Shown here in pieces: positions 12,050 through 26,000 of a DNA stretch of 64,000 nt. This stretch comes from Centroberyx gerrardi. Lineage: Eukaryota; Chordata; Actinopteri; Beryciformes; Berycidae. The number at the start of each line of letters is the position of its first letter. The stretch's first letter is position 1. The notes beneath the pieces were generated by a model, which was not told the origin of the DNA, made no database searches, and saw only the letters and a program-made list of their open reading frames with translations. Both the position numbers and the translations under genes were made by a program. The stretch is taken from the NCBI RefSeq assembly GCF_048128805.1, contig NC_136010.1, forward strand, positions 18,914,980 to 18,978,979, given 5' to 3'.

Positions 12050-12356
12050 GCTAAGTTTGTCCGCCCTGGCTTCCCATCACAAGTCGACGGGGCTTTGTTT
12101 CATTGATGAAAACTACGCGAAGGATCGATTCAAAGTCCTCCCAGGAAGACAGACGTTTGAAATTATCCAGCACTTTCTAACGTCAAAGAGAATCTACATA
12201 GAGAGAGAGAGAGGGAGAGACAGGAGGAAAGGAGAGAGGGAAAGCGACTGAACAGACAACTCCGAAGTTGACACTTCGCTGTCATGTTTACTTGTTGACT
12301 CGGCTTTGTGCGCATACACACACACACAATACTGGACAGCCTGCTGGGAACAGGTA
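12050..12356 (+). other. ccdc50: probable 5' non-coding first exon and promoter of ccdc50
   Basis: The region is relatively GC-rich with a purine-rich GA tract (12202-12242). It ends in a consensus donor, gggaacag|gtaggt, near 12355. The start-codon exon of ccdc50 begins after an acceptor at 12724 and carries only 20 nt of leader, so an upstream non-coding exon is needed. The 5' end is not defined by sequence. Confidence 0.45.
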
Positions 12357-12744
12357 GGTTATAAAACAATAACAGTTTGGTACATGGACTGTTTATCTGC
12401 TTGACTAGTGTTCACATTCGATAACACATTTTATTTCCTCGAAAACAGAAGTGGCCTTGTGCACTGCAGATATACACTAGGTTATACTGACAGCAGTACT
12501 GCTCGTTAGGTGTGCTACTGTCAGCCACCAGTGTCAACTAGCCTAGTGCTCTGCAACAGTCTCCTCCATACATATGGAGAGTTTTTTCTTTATCATAGTT
12601 GTTGTGTATACACTGATAGAAACCAAATTTGTGTAGTTTGTGTGGTCTGTTGCAGCCTTTTTGCCAGTTAATAACTTCCGAATCCCTTAATGTTTGTAAG
12701 GGTCTCCTGTTTTGCCATGAGGCAGTGACACCCCAGGGACAGTG

Positions 12745-15700
12745 ATGGCAGAGCTGGAGATTGACCAGTCCCACCTGCCACGTGTCCAAGAAGGTAAGCA
12801 CACGCTCTCACACTCACCCACCTCTGACATCTATAGAAAATACATATAACATCCTGCACACATCCCACCCACAGCTAGAAATAACACAAAACCTGTCGGT
12901 GTGCCTAATGTGTCATGTTTTACTGTTGGCTGTCGGGAAAGTCTCTTCTTGCTGACCCCCCTCCAGAGGGAGGTCAGAGGTCAGGGTCAGCTGCAGAACA
13001 GGACCCATTGGAGCTGGTAGGGATTCAGTGTCTTGATCAAGGACACTTCAGCAGGGCGGACGCTTGAACCCGAGTCCTCCGGTTGAAGGACAGACTCTGT
13101 AACCACTAGGCCATCCTTCCTCTGCATGCTTGACAAGAGAGTGAGAGCTTTAGCTGACCTGCAGGAACTTCCCAGGGTCTTGTTGGGAGTTTTGCGCGAC
13201 AGCCTTGGTTTGCAGCAGCTTTTTTCCTGTGACCTTGTCTTGTTTGTCTGTCTCTTCCTGCGGTATCAGTACTCTGTGTCCAGCTCAGATAAGAAGTAAC
13301 TTTTGTGTTAACTTTTGTGTTGACTGTGTACAGCAGACAGACAGGTCTCGTCATACAGTGGTACAGAGACGGGTCTCAGTGTAGAGTCTGAGCGAAGGTG
13401 TGTGTGGTGTGCTGGGTGCTGATAAGAGCAAGGTATGAGATGACTCCTCCAGATATACACTCATGTGGTTTCCGGGGGAAGAAGAAGGTCCCTACAAGAG
13501 ATAAATGCTTGCACGGCAACATTTGTTAGTTGTTTTTGTGACTAGCAATACAAAGATTCAGTACAATTCCAAAAACCAAATAAAAAGAACAGCACAATTA
13601 AAAGGCAATTTAACCAATAAAACCAAGCAGTACAATTATTACATAAATTCTACCTCACAGTTGTAGACCAATACAACTACAGTATGAAGTGACTGTCCAG
13701 TATAGGCAGGCGGATGGCTAGCAAGAATAAAGATAATTGTTAGATTTAACTCCTTCATACACTGGAGTAAAACATAGGGCAGCCGTCCCGAAAAAATATA
13801 AAATCACTGCGTTAAATAAGTATTTACTTGAAAAATAGTTATAAAAAAAGTACACATGCACAATTAGTTGCTAATTTTAATGCTACCTCAAAAACTTTTT
13901 TTTTGCCTGCTTGCGTCGGTTATTTAGTTGTTAATTTGTAAGTGTGAATACATTGGCAGGTTAGGAATTTCTAAGCCGTGGCTTTGGTTTAGTCCAGTGG
14001 CTCAGTGTTTGGCATGTCCACATAAAGAGGATACTCATGAGTGGGGTAGAAATAGGTCTGCATGTCTTTTATCAAGGGAGATAATTCAGCGCTCCGCTCT
14101 TGTTTCCGTAGACAAAGGGCACACTGTGCAGCTTTGCATTTTCATGCTTTATTAAGCAGGGGGCAGTGAACAAACAAAGGCAGTAGTAGCCTGTAGACTA
14201 TAACGGCTATAAACTGCTCATTAAAACAACGACCGCATGTAAATAAGATGTCTGGTCAGTCTAATTCTTCCTCTCACCATCTATTTTCACCAGATAGATT
14301 TGTCAAACTGCTTGCGCTGTCGTCCCTCTCTGTGGCACTGGGGTTATTTATCCTATGTCCCGCTGGGGGTGTTATGCTTCAATTTCCCTAAGAGCCGTAG
14401 CTCCCCGTGTCCCACTTCTCCTTCGCTTGCCTCCTCATCCGAGAATCTCAGCCAAGTCAACTTGCTTTGTTTTCACTTCTCCCCCTTATCAGTTCCTGTT
14501 TTTTTTCTTTCTCCCTCCTCTGGCTGCTCCTGATATAGCTTGACATGCCGAGGGAATGCAGCTCCCCGAGGAATTCCCCCTCCTCCCCTCCCCCCCATTC
14601 CTAATTTCACTCTCACCAAGTGACCCAGAGAGTCCCATTACCCCTCACCTCTCTCTCTCTATATCCATAACAACTTGGTCCAGTTCAGGAGCTGGCTGGC
14701 CCTGTCCTATTTAAAACACAACACGGATAGCTGAAGGATGGATACTTTTGGTGAAATTTTGTGCAAACAGCAGCGAGCAGCAGTGCAGAATAGAGCAGGG
14801 AGGAGGAGAGAGGGAGTGTGGGCGGTCGGTGGGGGATTTTGGCTGAAAATAGAACCCTTGTCATTTTCTCCCTTCGCCAGTTTCTTTGTTTGGCAGCCAC
14901 TTACCACTGCTGCTGTCCAAGTGGCTGCGAAGATAAAAGAGAAATAGCTCTGTCAGTGTTTGATCTGCTTCTCCCTCTCGCTGGATGCCTGAGATAATTT
15001 GCATAATTTTGTTTTAGATGATTGGCTGTCAGTTTTCCAATGTCGGTGGGAGTTTTTCTCCTGTTTAACTAATAGACAAAGTGCACACAACCAGCTAGGA
15101 GGTGACTATTGGATGACAGAAATAGAAATTGAAAAATAGTCACAGTGATATTTTTTGCCCAGCAAAATCTTTTTTGTTTTTGCTCCTTTGGAAGTTACAT
15201 AAGTGGCTTTACGAGATCCCTGATTTTAGTGGAAGTAAATGACTGTTTGTTGAGGACTGTTTTTGCTTTGAGGTCATACAGGTCATGGCTTCCTGCTCTT
15301 TAATGTCCCCTTTAACCTCTCACAGCCACCCTGGGGAGACAGTCAGCACACACTGTTGGAAAACGTATATAGTGCTATACAGTAGGTGCTAGCCACTGTC
15401 TTGAACTCTCATCAACTTTGTTTTGGGCCATTGTGCACTTTCCTCTTCCTGCTCTCTTGCACAATCTAACACCTCAGTGGCCCTCGGCCCCCGGACCATT
15501 TTCCTGTAGGTGCTCAAATGCCACGACCAATTTCTGTTGTCTACGGGATCTTTGACTTACTGTCCTCTTACAAAACACACATAGCAGCCTTACGGGGTCC
15601 TTTCAGTGCCCTTATTAAGAAGCTTACAGTAGGATTCTGTAGATTATGAAAACACATTGGGCCTGTGCTCGCACGGAGCATGTGTTTTTACTGTTGGCCC

Positions 15701-18700
15701 TGAACGCCTCAAACCCTGTCGCTGCAAACCTGTTTAGCAGTCATAATAACACAGTCTCCCTGTCCCTCCCCTCCACACCCGTCGAAGGGTAATGTGACCG
15801 TAGTTTTAAGGAGTTCTGAAAAACAAGTCAACCCGCAATGCAGACACACCCACACACACACACATACACACACACACGCACATACACTGACTGTCATTTC
15901 CCTCCTTCCTCCCTTCCTCCCTTCTGCTTTCTCTACTCTGGAGTCGGAGTGAGCTGAGACCCGGAGAAAGACTTAAAGAGTAAACTCATGTTTTGAACTG
16001 TCAATTTGTCCTGCCAGATTAAAACCGAGGCTTTTGCCTAATCCATCCCCATTGACAGACTGGACACATGAGGGCAGGTTGGAGATCCATTTAGCGTCTA
16101 GTCTCTTAAGCTGCACGACAGGTGTAAGTGTTAATGCATGTCTGTCTTGGTGAGGGTTAACTCTCAGCGTAGCAAGACTTATGTGGTCATGTATGGTGTA
16201 ACCAAACCCGTCCGATGGATTAGCGCTGTCTGGGTGATTCCTATGAACTTTGATTGTTGAGCACCTTAGCACGCTGCCTCGTTAGACTAAACATGCCCAG
16301 AGACTTACTCTCAACATGAGCCTTACTCCATTTTGAGGACATAGAGAATGATTTTGACTGAATTTTACCCCAACAGTGTTTCAGAGCACTAGGTTCCCTC
16401 ACTTCCCTATTTACAGAATGGGACAAAGAGGAGACATCCTCAGTTTGACTGGTTGTATGAACTCGGAGCCACTTCTGTAAATGTAAGAAATAACATTGCA
16501 TTGTTGGAGCAGGGTGTAGTTCAGGTATGATGGGGCAGTGATGACTCTGTGATAAGACGGCTGGACAGAAAGAGGACAATAATCTCTGTCCATTTAGAGA
16601 GGGAATGTGAAGTCAAAGTCAACTTTATTGTCAGTTCTGCCATATGTACAGGAAATACAGAGGATCGAAATGCTGTTTCTCTCAGATCACGGTGCAGGCA
16701 AATACAAGTACAAAACAAAACAACAAGGGTATAAAAATACTAGGATAAAAAAATTGTAAAAAAGGACTAAGAATTTAAATTATAAGTTAAGCTGGGGCTC
16801 TGGGAGGACAATAACAAGGCACAGATCAAGAACAAAAAAACTGCAATAATAACAGAGTAGTACAAGTACTCTCGCTGGATGCCTGAGATAATTTGCATAA
16901 TTTTGTTTTAGATGATTGGCTGTCAGTTTTCCAATGTCGGTGGGAGTTTTTCTCCTGTTTAACTAATAGACAAAGTGCACACAACCAGCTAGGAGGTGAC
17001 TATTGGATGACAGAAATAGAAATTGAAAAATAGTCACAGTGATATTTTTTGCCCAGCAAAATCTTTTTTGTTTTTGCTCCTTTGGAAGTTACATAAGTGG
17101 CTTTACGAGATCCCTGATTTTAGTGGAAGTAAATGACTGTTTGTTGAGGACTGTTTTTGCTTTGAGGTCATACAGGTCATGGCTTCCTGCTCTTTAATGT
17201 CCCCTTTAACCTCTCACAGCCACCCTGGGGAGACAGTCAGCACACACTGTTGGAAAACGTATATAGTGCTATACAGTAGGTGCTAGCCACTGTCTTGAAC
17301 TCTCATCAACTTTGTTTTGGGCCATTGTGCACTTTCCTCTTCCTGCTCTCTTGCACAATCTAACACCTCAGTGGCCCTCGGCCCCCGGACCATTTTCCTG
17401 TAGGTGCTCAAATGCCACGACCAATTTCTGTTGTCTACGGGATCTTTGACTTACTGTCCTCTTACAAAACACACATAGCAGCCTTACGGGGTCCTTTCAG
17501 TGCCCTTATTAAGAAGCTTACAGTAGGATTCTGTAGATTATGAAAACACATTGGGCCTGTTCCCCCCTAGGATAAAAAAATTGTAAAAAAGGACTAAGAA
17601 TTTAAATTATAAGTTAAGCTGGGGCTCTGGGAGGACAATAACAAGGCACAGATCAAGAACAAAAAAACTGCAATAATAACAGAGTAGTACAAGTACTCAT
17701 AAAAAGATGTGCAAGTAATAATAAGTAATCTACAGGATGAGTAGTAGCAGCAGTTTTTGTAGTATTTTGTACAAAGTGGCTGGTGCTGAGTGTAGGCGTG
17801 TGTGTGCGTGTACATATGTTTGTATAAAAGTTCCTTATGGTTGGTGCTGTTTGACGTGTAGGGGGGGTGGGATGGGTGGGTTACAGTCCAGACTTTTTGG
17901 AAGCAGAGGAGAGAGAGTTCAGCATCCTGAAGAAAGTCTTCAAGGAAAAGAGAGGGGGAAACATGAGGTGAATATAAAATCTAAGATACTTGTGTCTTTG
18001 TGGAGAACAATCTCCCCAAGTTGTCTTTGATAGAACAAACGAGAGCACAGAGAAGCATCCTTCTGCGATGGCTGTGTGCTTGATGTCACATGTGTGATCA
18101 ATTAGACGCACAACTGTTCACTGCTGTGCTATAGACTGTTGCGCTGTATGGACGTGATGCGTCAGTGCATCCTTGGCTGGCAAGTACACCTCCGGGATCT
18201 TTATCTGTTTTCCATCCTTGCATTCTTTTGTTTTGGAATCATGCGTGTCATGGAGGACACAAGAACGCAAATTGAGGAAGACCCATCGTGTCCAAGTATC
18301 AGAGTTGAATGTCTTTGCCTTAACATCCCCTTCCCATCGCTGACAAATTGGCTACATTTACATGCACACAGTATTCAAGATAATGGCTCATATTTTGCAC
18401 CTTGTCCTATTTGGGATATGCTGTTTATATGCAGCTTTAATAACCTGCTGTCAAAAATCCAGCCCCCACAAATAAACAGAATTTCTGCCTGTGTTCTCCT
18501 GCCAATGATATAGCTAGCGAAGTAAACAAGTTACAACACTGAGCTTGTGCAGATCGCAAAAAACAGCAGTAAATGGGATCTTAACATGCATCAGTATTCC
18601 AGGTAATATTGGAATATCCTTTCTTTTGTTTTTTTTTTACATTTTAGGCATTTACAGTAGCTAATGTTTTCAAGGAATATCCCATGTACCTTTTACTTTA

Positions 18701-20021
18701 TTCAGGTTTCTCATAGACATTATAAGAGCTTATCCAGGTATTTAAACAGGATATGGCATTTACATGTGCCAGCTCATAAACGTAATACTCCCGAACATTA
18801 AGGGAATATTAGTGTGCATGTAAACGTAGCCGTTGTGTCCACAGACACGGGCCAGTCTGCTCTGACGGGCTCAGTGAGGGATTATTATCAGGACAGGTGT
18901 TTTTAATTGGCCCTGCTCCTGGCTCAGGCTGGAGGCTTTTCCCTCTGCAGCGAGCTAACGGCAGTAATCTCCTCTTAAGCGCTGTCCTGTCCTGCTCTTG
19001 GCATTTGAAATCACCGTTGTAGGAAAAGACTAAGTTCTCTGATGATAATGTGTGAGATAGCAAAGTATATAACGGTTTTGTGTGGTCACAGTGAGGGGTA
19101 TGTGTGCTAAAATGGAGGAGGTAAAGAAAACAAGCTGGGTTACGGTGTTGCTGTCTGTCTTTCAAACATGGAATGTTTATTTTCTCCTGCGTAACTTTAG
19201 AGTTTGTTTGACAGACTTAAACACACGCAGCATGCAGAGCTATCCAGACTCATTAAGGGCTTCTGTAAACACTTGGCATGTTTATAAATGAGCATAACAG
19301 TCTGCAGTGCAAACTTCAGCTGTTAAGAGTGCAGATCAAAGAATGATGCAACGCTGCAGTGGTCATTCACTAGTAAACTGTGTCCCTTCTTCACTTTCCC
19401 TTTGTTTTACTTCTCACATCTGGGAAAGCTTTCGTTGTCTAATTGTCACATTCTTTCTTTAATCCCCCTGTCTCTGTCCAAGTGTCAGCTTTCTGGTGAA
19501 GTACAAGGTTGGGAGAGGGTTAATGGCATGAAACCGATATGGTTTATTACCACATCTAGCAGCAGGTGGCCAGACTATGGGATCATGGGAGAGGATAGGG
19601 GAGATGCAGGCCACAATTCACCATAGAGTGGGTGGATATGGAGAATCAGAGGGAGCTGGTGTTCAGAGAGCTGCTGGTTAAAGCCTGTGGACTTACACAC
19701 AGCCTTAGAGGTTTCACATACATTTGTACCGTCTGCACTGGCTTCCCAGTAAAAGTGCCTGCAGGTGGTAGTTCCTAAACTTTGCATCTTGATTTGCTAG
19801 TCATAGTGACCACATTTGTAAAAGAAAAAAAAAGCTCTAAGGTTGTTCCAAAAACATAACTTGAGACGAACTTGAATGAGTATCATTCGTAAATATTAAA
19901 ATGGTTATTCAGTTTTCCAGTGATGAATGACTGAAAAATCTGTTTGCAGTGATTGCAGTGTAACTGGAGTGGCAGCAGGGAGGGCACAGTTGAAACCTAG
20001 TGTGAGGCCACAAGAGGGTCC

Positions 20022-20054
<33 letters not shown>

Positions 20055-23000
20055 AGCATGTCTGGTCCCCAGACTGCAGCTGCTGTCACAATTACTGCTG
20101 TTGTTTGAATGAGGCGGACCTGTTGCCCTGCAGCCACTAAACTGACTGACTTTGCTCAGGACAGTAAAAGACGTGACCAATTGCGTGTTGCTGTGGAAAA
20201 CTTGTACCCTGTTAGGATGAGACGTTTATGATTGCTTTTATATATTTAACAGTGAATTTGCGTCAGTGTGGTGGACGGCTGCTCTCTTTGTAGCATTTTG
20301 AGGGATACTCGTCTGCCTCAGTCTGTGATATAAACAGCCATCGTCGGACAGTACACCATGGTTCCCTATTGTTCCCCCCTAGAGAGAGCGCTGTGCCAAA
20401 ACCTCCTCTGCCCCATGGTATTGTCTTTTCAAACCATCCCTAGTCACATCTCTTGTCTGGTTGGCGCTATAGAGGGCCATTCAGTGTTGCAGTTTTGTTT
20501 TGTGAATACATTCCCACATATCCCAATGCGAGAGATTTAAAATCACTCCCTTTTTTACGCTGTTAAAAAACGTTCTATTTTAAACATTTGGTTCAGCATT
20601 CATATCATAGCCTGTCTACCTAGTTGTTTGTAGTATGATGTTGAGATGTTGCTGTCATCTGCTGTTTCAGTGTGCCAGTGTTTTGCTGTGCTGGAGGATG
20701 GAGCGTTGGCCCACAACCTGCAGGAACAGGAGAGTAAGTACAATGTCAAGCCTACCTTGTGAGATTTGCATACAGTACTATAACACATGTAATAATCTAC
20801 ATTATGTGGTCTGTCTCATCTGTGTTCAGCCCCCTGCTGTAATGCTTGTCTCAGTGAATTGACAGTTACCGTATTGTAGGACTACATCTTTATTCATCTA
20901 CTAGATTAGGGCTGCAACTAAGGATTATTTTGTTCTTGATTAGCGTGTCGATTATATATGTTGATTCATGAAAATGACAATTACAATAAAACAAACTTTG
21001 GCAATTGAAGATTTCAAATTTTGTCAACATTAATTATCTCCGCCAGGATTATGGAAAAACTACTGGCCCGATTTTCATGAAACTTCGTGGAAGGGTGTAG
21101 CATGGGCCAAGGAAGAACCCATTAAATTTTGGAGCGGATCCGGATCCGACTCACGAACAAGCAATAATAGCACGAACCTTGGCAGAGGTCTGCGCTCTCC
21201 GAGTGCCCTTCTAGTTTTCATATGGAATACATTGTTATAACCCACTGCATTCCAAACCAAAATAAGATGCTACATTAAGGCTACCACCAGCTGCATTTGT
21301 TACGTTTCAGTTTGTAGACCTCTAATGGCCAAATAGTGGATTTCTAAGACAGACTGGGAAACATAAGGCAGCCACCTCAGAAGTCTTTTTCTGTTCAGCT
21401 GTTTGTCCACGACAGTTACTGCTGTGGTTTGCCCAGTAAACACAGCGACATATAATTGGGTGTCTGTTTACAGTATCCCCATGCTTTGGTTGCTGTGGGT
21501 CTGAGTTTTTAGGACATTCGGGATCTGGCTTGCCACAGCCATGTTCAAAATAAAACGACGCATCAATCATGAATATTCAAAATCGACAAATTTAGATGAT
21601 GTCGACAAATTGTTGCGGTGCAAATCTAGATTGCACACGCTGCTCCTTCCTTTTTCATACCCTAAGGCCTACTATGAACTCTGCCTTACCCTCTGTTTTC
21701 CCGCTCCCTCATAGTCGAGCATTACTACACCACCAACATCCAGAAGAACCAGCTAGTGCAGAATGACATTCGCATGGCCAAGAGGCTGCAGGATGAGGAG
21801 GAGGAGCAGCGGACCCAGCAGAGAGCCTTCCTCAGACAGGCCTCCAGACAGCTGTATGGAGCTCCTGAACCCTCCAAGACACTGTAACACATCTCACTCT
21901 GCTGCGCTGTTCAGACACCACTGCCTATCCTCCCTGATCCCAACACACACACACTCACACTCCTGATACATACAGAATGTTATGAAGTCACTGTGTATAA
22001 GGTGGATTGCTGTTGTGAGCACATGTTGTACCATGTGTCAGTAAGCTGTTCTCTGTAACAGCAGTATTCAGTCCTGTAACAGAAGTGCTCTCCTCCTCTG
22101 TCTGTCCTCCAGAGAGGAGCAGGATTCAGAGTATGCCCGTGTGATCCAGGAGGAGATCCAGAGGTGTGCTGAGGAGGCGCACAGAAGGGAGCAGGAGGAT
22201 GAGGTGAGCTGGGAGCCGTTAGAGAATAGCGATATCATTTAGCGTTATAGCCTATTTTACTTTTGTCTCCGTCTAGTTTATATTTCCCCCTTCATATATT
22301 ATATTTCTTTTTCAATGCATGTCATATTTAGAGTTTTTTGTCCTTTTTAAAATGCAAACTTTACAATGTCAAACCTAGCTTGAAATTAAATGTCCCGGCT
22401 AACAAAGACGGTCCAAATAATAAGAAGACATGGATGTGACAGTAAAGTTTATAGGGCGACATGTTTTGAGGGATTATTTCCTACCATTTCTTCCTGTGGG
22501 TGTCAGGTGATTGACAGGACGCAGAGCGGAACATAACATTGATGTGAAAACACTCCACTCGGGCACTAGGAAATAATGATAAAACACAAACTTTGACAAA
22601 ACCAAATTAAGGCTTCATGTTTACTGTGATGGATCGTCTAGCACGGGCAATTTTCAAGTATATGGAAGTTGTTCTTCATACTGTACGAAAAAGGAATGGC
22701 AGCAAAAGGCTTCTTCTGAAGGGAGGAAAACGAGCCATGATATGTCCAACTATGCTGACTGTGTGCAGACACCAGCAGGAATAATGTAAGGTGAGGGGCA
22801 ACATAGAGAATTGGCACAAACTTAAAAAATAATCCATCCTGTATAATCCTTTAACTTTAGGATAATGCTAATTAGATCTCTCATTTCATTTTCCTGTATC
22901 TGAGAGGTTGGCTTTAGCGAAAGCACATACAGGAGTGGAACTAGGCAGCTCAAACGGCACCGAGGACACACTTGTATATCATCTCATTATCGGCCTGTTA

Positions 23001-26000
23001 CCAGCAGGTCAGGGAGTATCATATGGTTCTCTTTTCTCTCTCTGAGGACTAAATGAGTCTATAATGAATGGCGGTTGCTGCAAAGTGCTGCTCTGGGCCT
23101 CTGATTTATCCACTCAGCCTGAACGCCATAAGAGGCCTGTGTGAGCAAAGTCAGCGGTTAAACACAGACACAACCTGTCAGCTGTACATCTGGATGATGG
23201 CTCAAGCAGTTTCTCTGGTAATTGACTCCAGGCATGGACCATCAAACCCCCATACAGAGTGCGCTCATGTGTGCACACGCGCATTTAGTTTCACTGGATG
23301 TGCACACTCGTCATGTGTAAATCCTCTACTGTGTAGTTGGAGGAAGAGGCAGGATAAGTAAAACATTATCCTAAAAGCGGCATTCTCTAATCAAGGGAGT
23401 GACTCAACCTGTATTTTGTCATTCTTCCCATTACAATGTTCAGCATCGTTAAAATATTTCTAAAGAGGTCTTTCTAAACAGTATGGAGACTGTTTGTTTT
23501 TGGCTTTTTTTGTTTTTGTAGTTAAGCACTATCCTAAACCCATTGGGAGTTGAATTAAAGGGGAATTCTTTGGATTTATGGCACAGCAGTAGCTTCCCTC
23601 CAACATTTTGTAAATTAAAAAACCCCCAAAAAAACAGTTCATCTTGCAACCCAGACACAAGGAGGGCACCCGGATGGTTCCCATTAATCACCTCTCCCAT
23701 GCTGTTTCACTGTGCACACACAGAAGCCAGACCCCACAATGTACACACACTCTCTCTTTATATCTTTGCGTGTGTGTGTGCACGCGTGTATGTTTTTAAA
23801 CACCATTCGCTTTACAATAAACATATGGCAAGGTACCAAGCGAAGTTAAGAATTGAGCTATATATGGAGAGGAGCAATGTGGGAAAATGGCCAACTCTGC
23901 CACTAAACTCCCCGGTCGGCCCGATGGAGCTGTCTGCGTCACATGGGCACTCCAGCATAATATTTTCCTTTACCCTGCAGTTTCCTTTGTAGACGAAGCT
24001 GCCTTGGAAAAGCTTATAAAGGCTCCTTGTTTGGAGGATGTGAGGTCAGACAGACTATGGGGTGTATTCATCATTATTAAGGGGGTTGGGTTTGAACTGA
24101 TTTGGAGCAAGCAGGCATAGTCAGGTCTGTACAGTCAAAATGAAATGGTAAAGCCTAGTTTCCCTGCTGGGTTAACTCATGCTAGGTCACTGGGCACATA
24201 TAGTAGTAGTCTGTGTTAATGTATCCACTTCTGCATGAATGTAATCATTTATTTTTGTTTGTGGTAGGCCCAAATGATAAACCATTAACGCTCCTGTTAG
24301 CCCACCTTTCAGGATGACTGGCTGATGTTAAGTGTTGATTAAATATTTGCCTCCCTGTAGATTGTGTCTTTAATTAAGGAACAGAAGGCGTCAGGCTGTG
24401 CAGTCTTAAATGCCAGATCCCTGTGGCACTCCCACGGCTAACCTGCCATGGCAAGCTGCTAATTGTCTGCTGATGCTGGCAAAGCTGCCGACGCACTCTC
24501 TGATTGCAAAGCAAAAGGAGCTGTGTTAGCTTTTATGGTTTAGGCCTGAATTTTGCCCCCCTCAGCTTGCTGTTGCAGATGTGTCCCTGTTCTTGCCATA
24601 TAATTAGATTAATATTAGAGTAGTTTTTTTTTTTTTTTTAATTATCATTGAGATTGTTTTTTACATTCAAACTGTGGTCATAGCTACAAGAACTGGGGGT
24701 AGATATAGTGGTTGGGACATTTGATTTTCTAGCCATAGACCCCAACTTCATATTAAACATTTTCATATTTCATAGAATTTGCTGATTTGTATTGCACATT
24801 AATAGCGCTGGCTTTCCAAGGAAAGCGGCAGAGCAACATGGAGGACAGAGAACAGACAAGTATAGTAGCTCTCATACAGACAAGCATTCCCCGATGACAA
24901 GGTGTTACTATGAGTGAAACAGTCCTGCTTGTCCCGCTCCTGTTAGAAGTTCAGCAGCTTTTTTCCAGGCCAGAGCCCAGGGTGAAGGAGATAAAAGGTT
25001 AGCTTGTCTCTTATAGGCCTCCATAGCCTCCTAGTTTCCATTGAGTCAGCCCCAGGCCTGCCTGAAATAGCCAGCCTGGCCACCTGGAGCCGGCTTTATG
25101 CTGAATAGCCGCTATGAAGATGCCAGATCACCCCACAATGGCACTCAGTCACCCAGCATGGCTCTGCATTCGGCAGGCATCCTCTTTAGACATGTTTGAT
25201 GCAGCCCACACACTGGATGGATCGAGATTCTCTTCTCGCTTTGAACCCACTCGGCTCCAAACTGGGTCTCAGAGTTTGGTCTGCGCAGTTTTCTTGTTAT
25301 TCAAACCGCACTGCTAATATATAGACCAAATCGACAATTCAAAGGGAGTTCAGTGATCAGAGTTCAGTTTAAAGCAAGAGGGGAACCTAGGTATATTAAC
25401 TATCAAAAACAGTAACAGTCTAAATCAGTAAGGGCTTTTTTTCAGTTAGTCTTTCATACATTATCAGACTGAGCTGAAAACTATAACACAGGAGAGAAAA
25501 CCTTCCTCTCAGCACATAAAATCTCAGCCATTCATAAACATGAAAGTAATGCTGTGTGTGTTGTTTATTTACATTGTTTATTGGAGAGTGAGTTTTCCAT
25601 TACAAGTTGCAATGTAAAAACATTACAGACATTACCCATAGCTCAACTAAACTCATAATATCATAAACATGCTGATAATATCCCTTTCTTTGTCTCGTGT
25701 GATTACTTGGAAGACCAACCCATTCTCACTATGCTTTCGTTTTCCATGGGCTATGTCACGCTGCCATCTTGTGGTTAAAAACAGCACAGCATGTTGTATC
25801 CTCTGATGAGAGAATGGCTTGGATGAGATTATTTCCATACATGAGGCTGGAAACAAAACAGAGCCACACAGTCATGGCAACTCATGGCCACACTGCAGTG
25901 GTATAACCTCATCGTTCACACTAGTGGGGGAGAGAGACGGTTGGATGTGGGAGACATTTTGGAATGTTTTAATCATTCCAAAAGATGATATGAATCATTG

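Noticed and set aside
12057-12251. 64-residue ORF in the proposed ccdc50 first exon
   Set aside because: The frame does not continue to the ccdc50 start, and its end is a GA repeat. It could at most be an upstream ORF.
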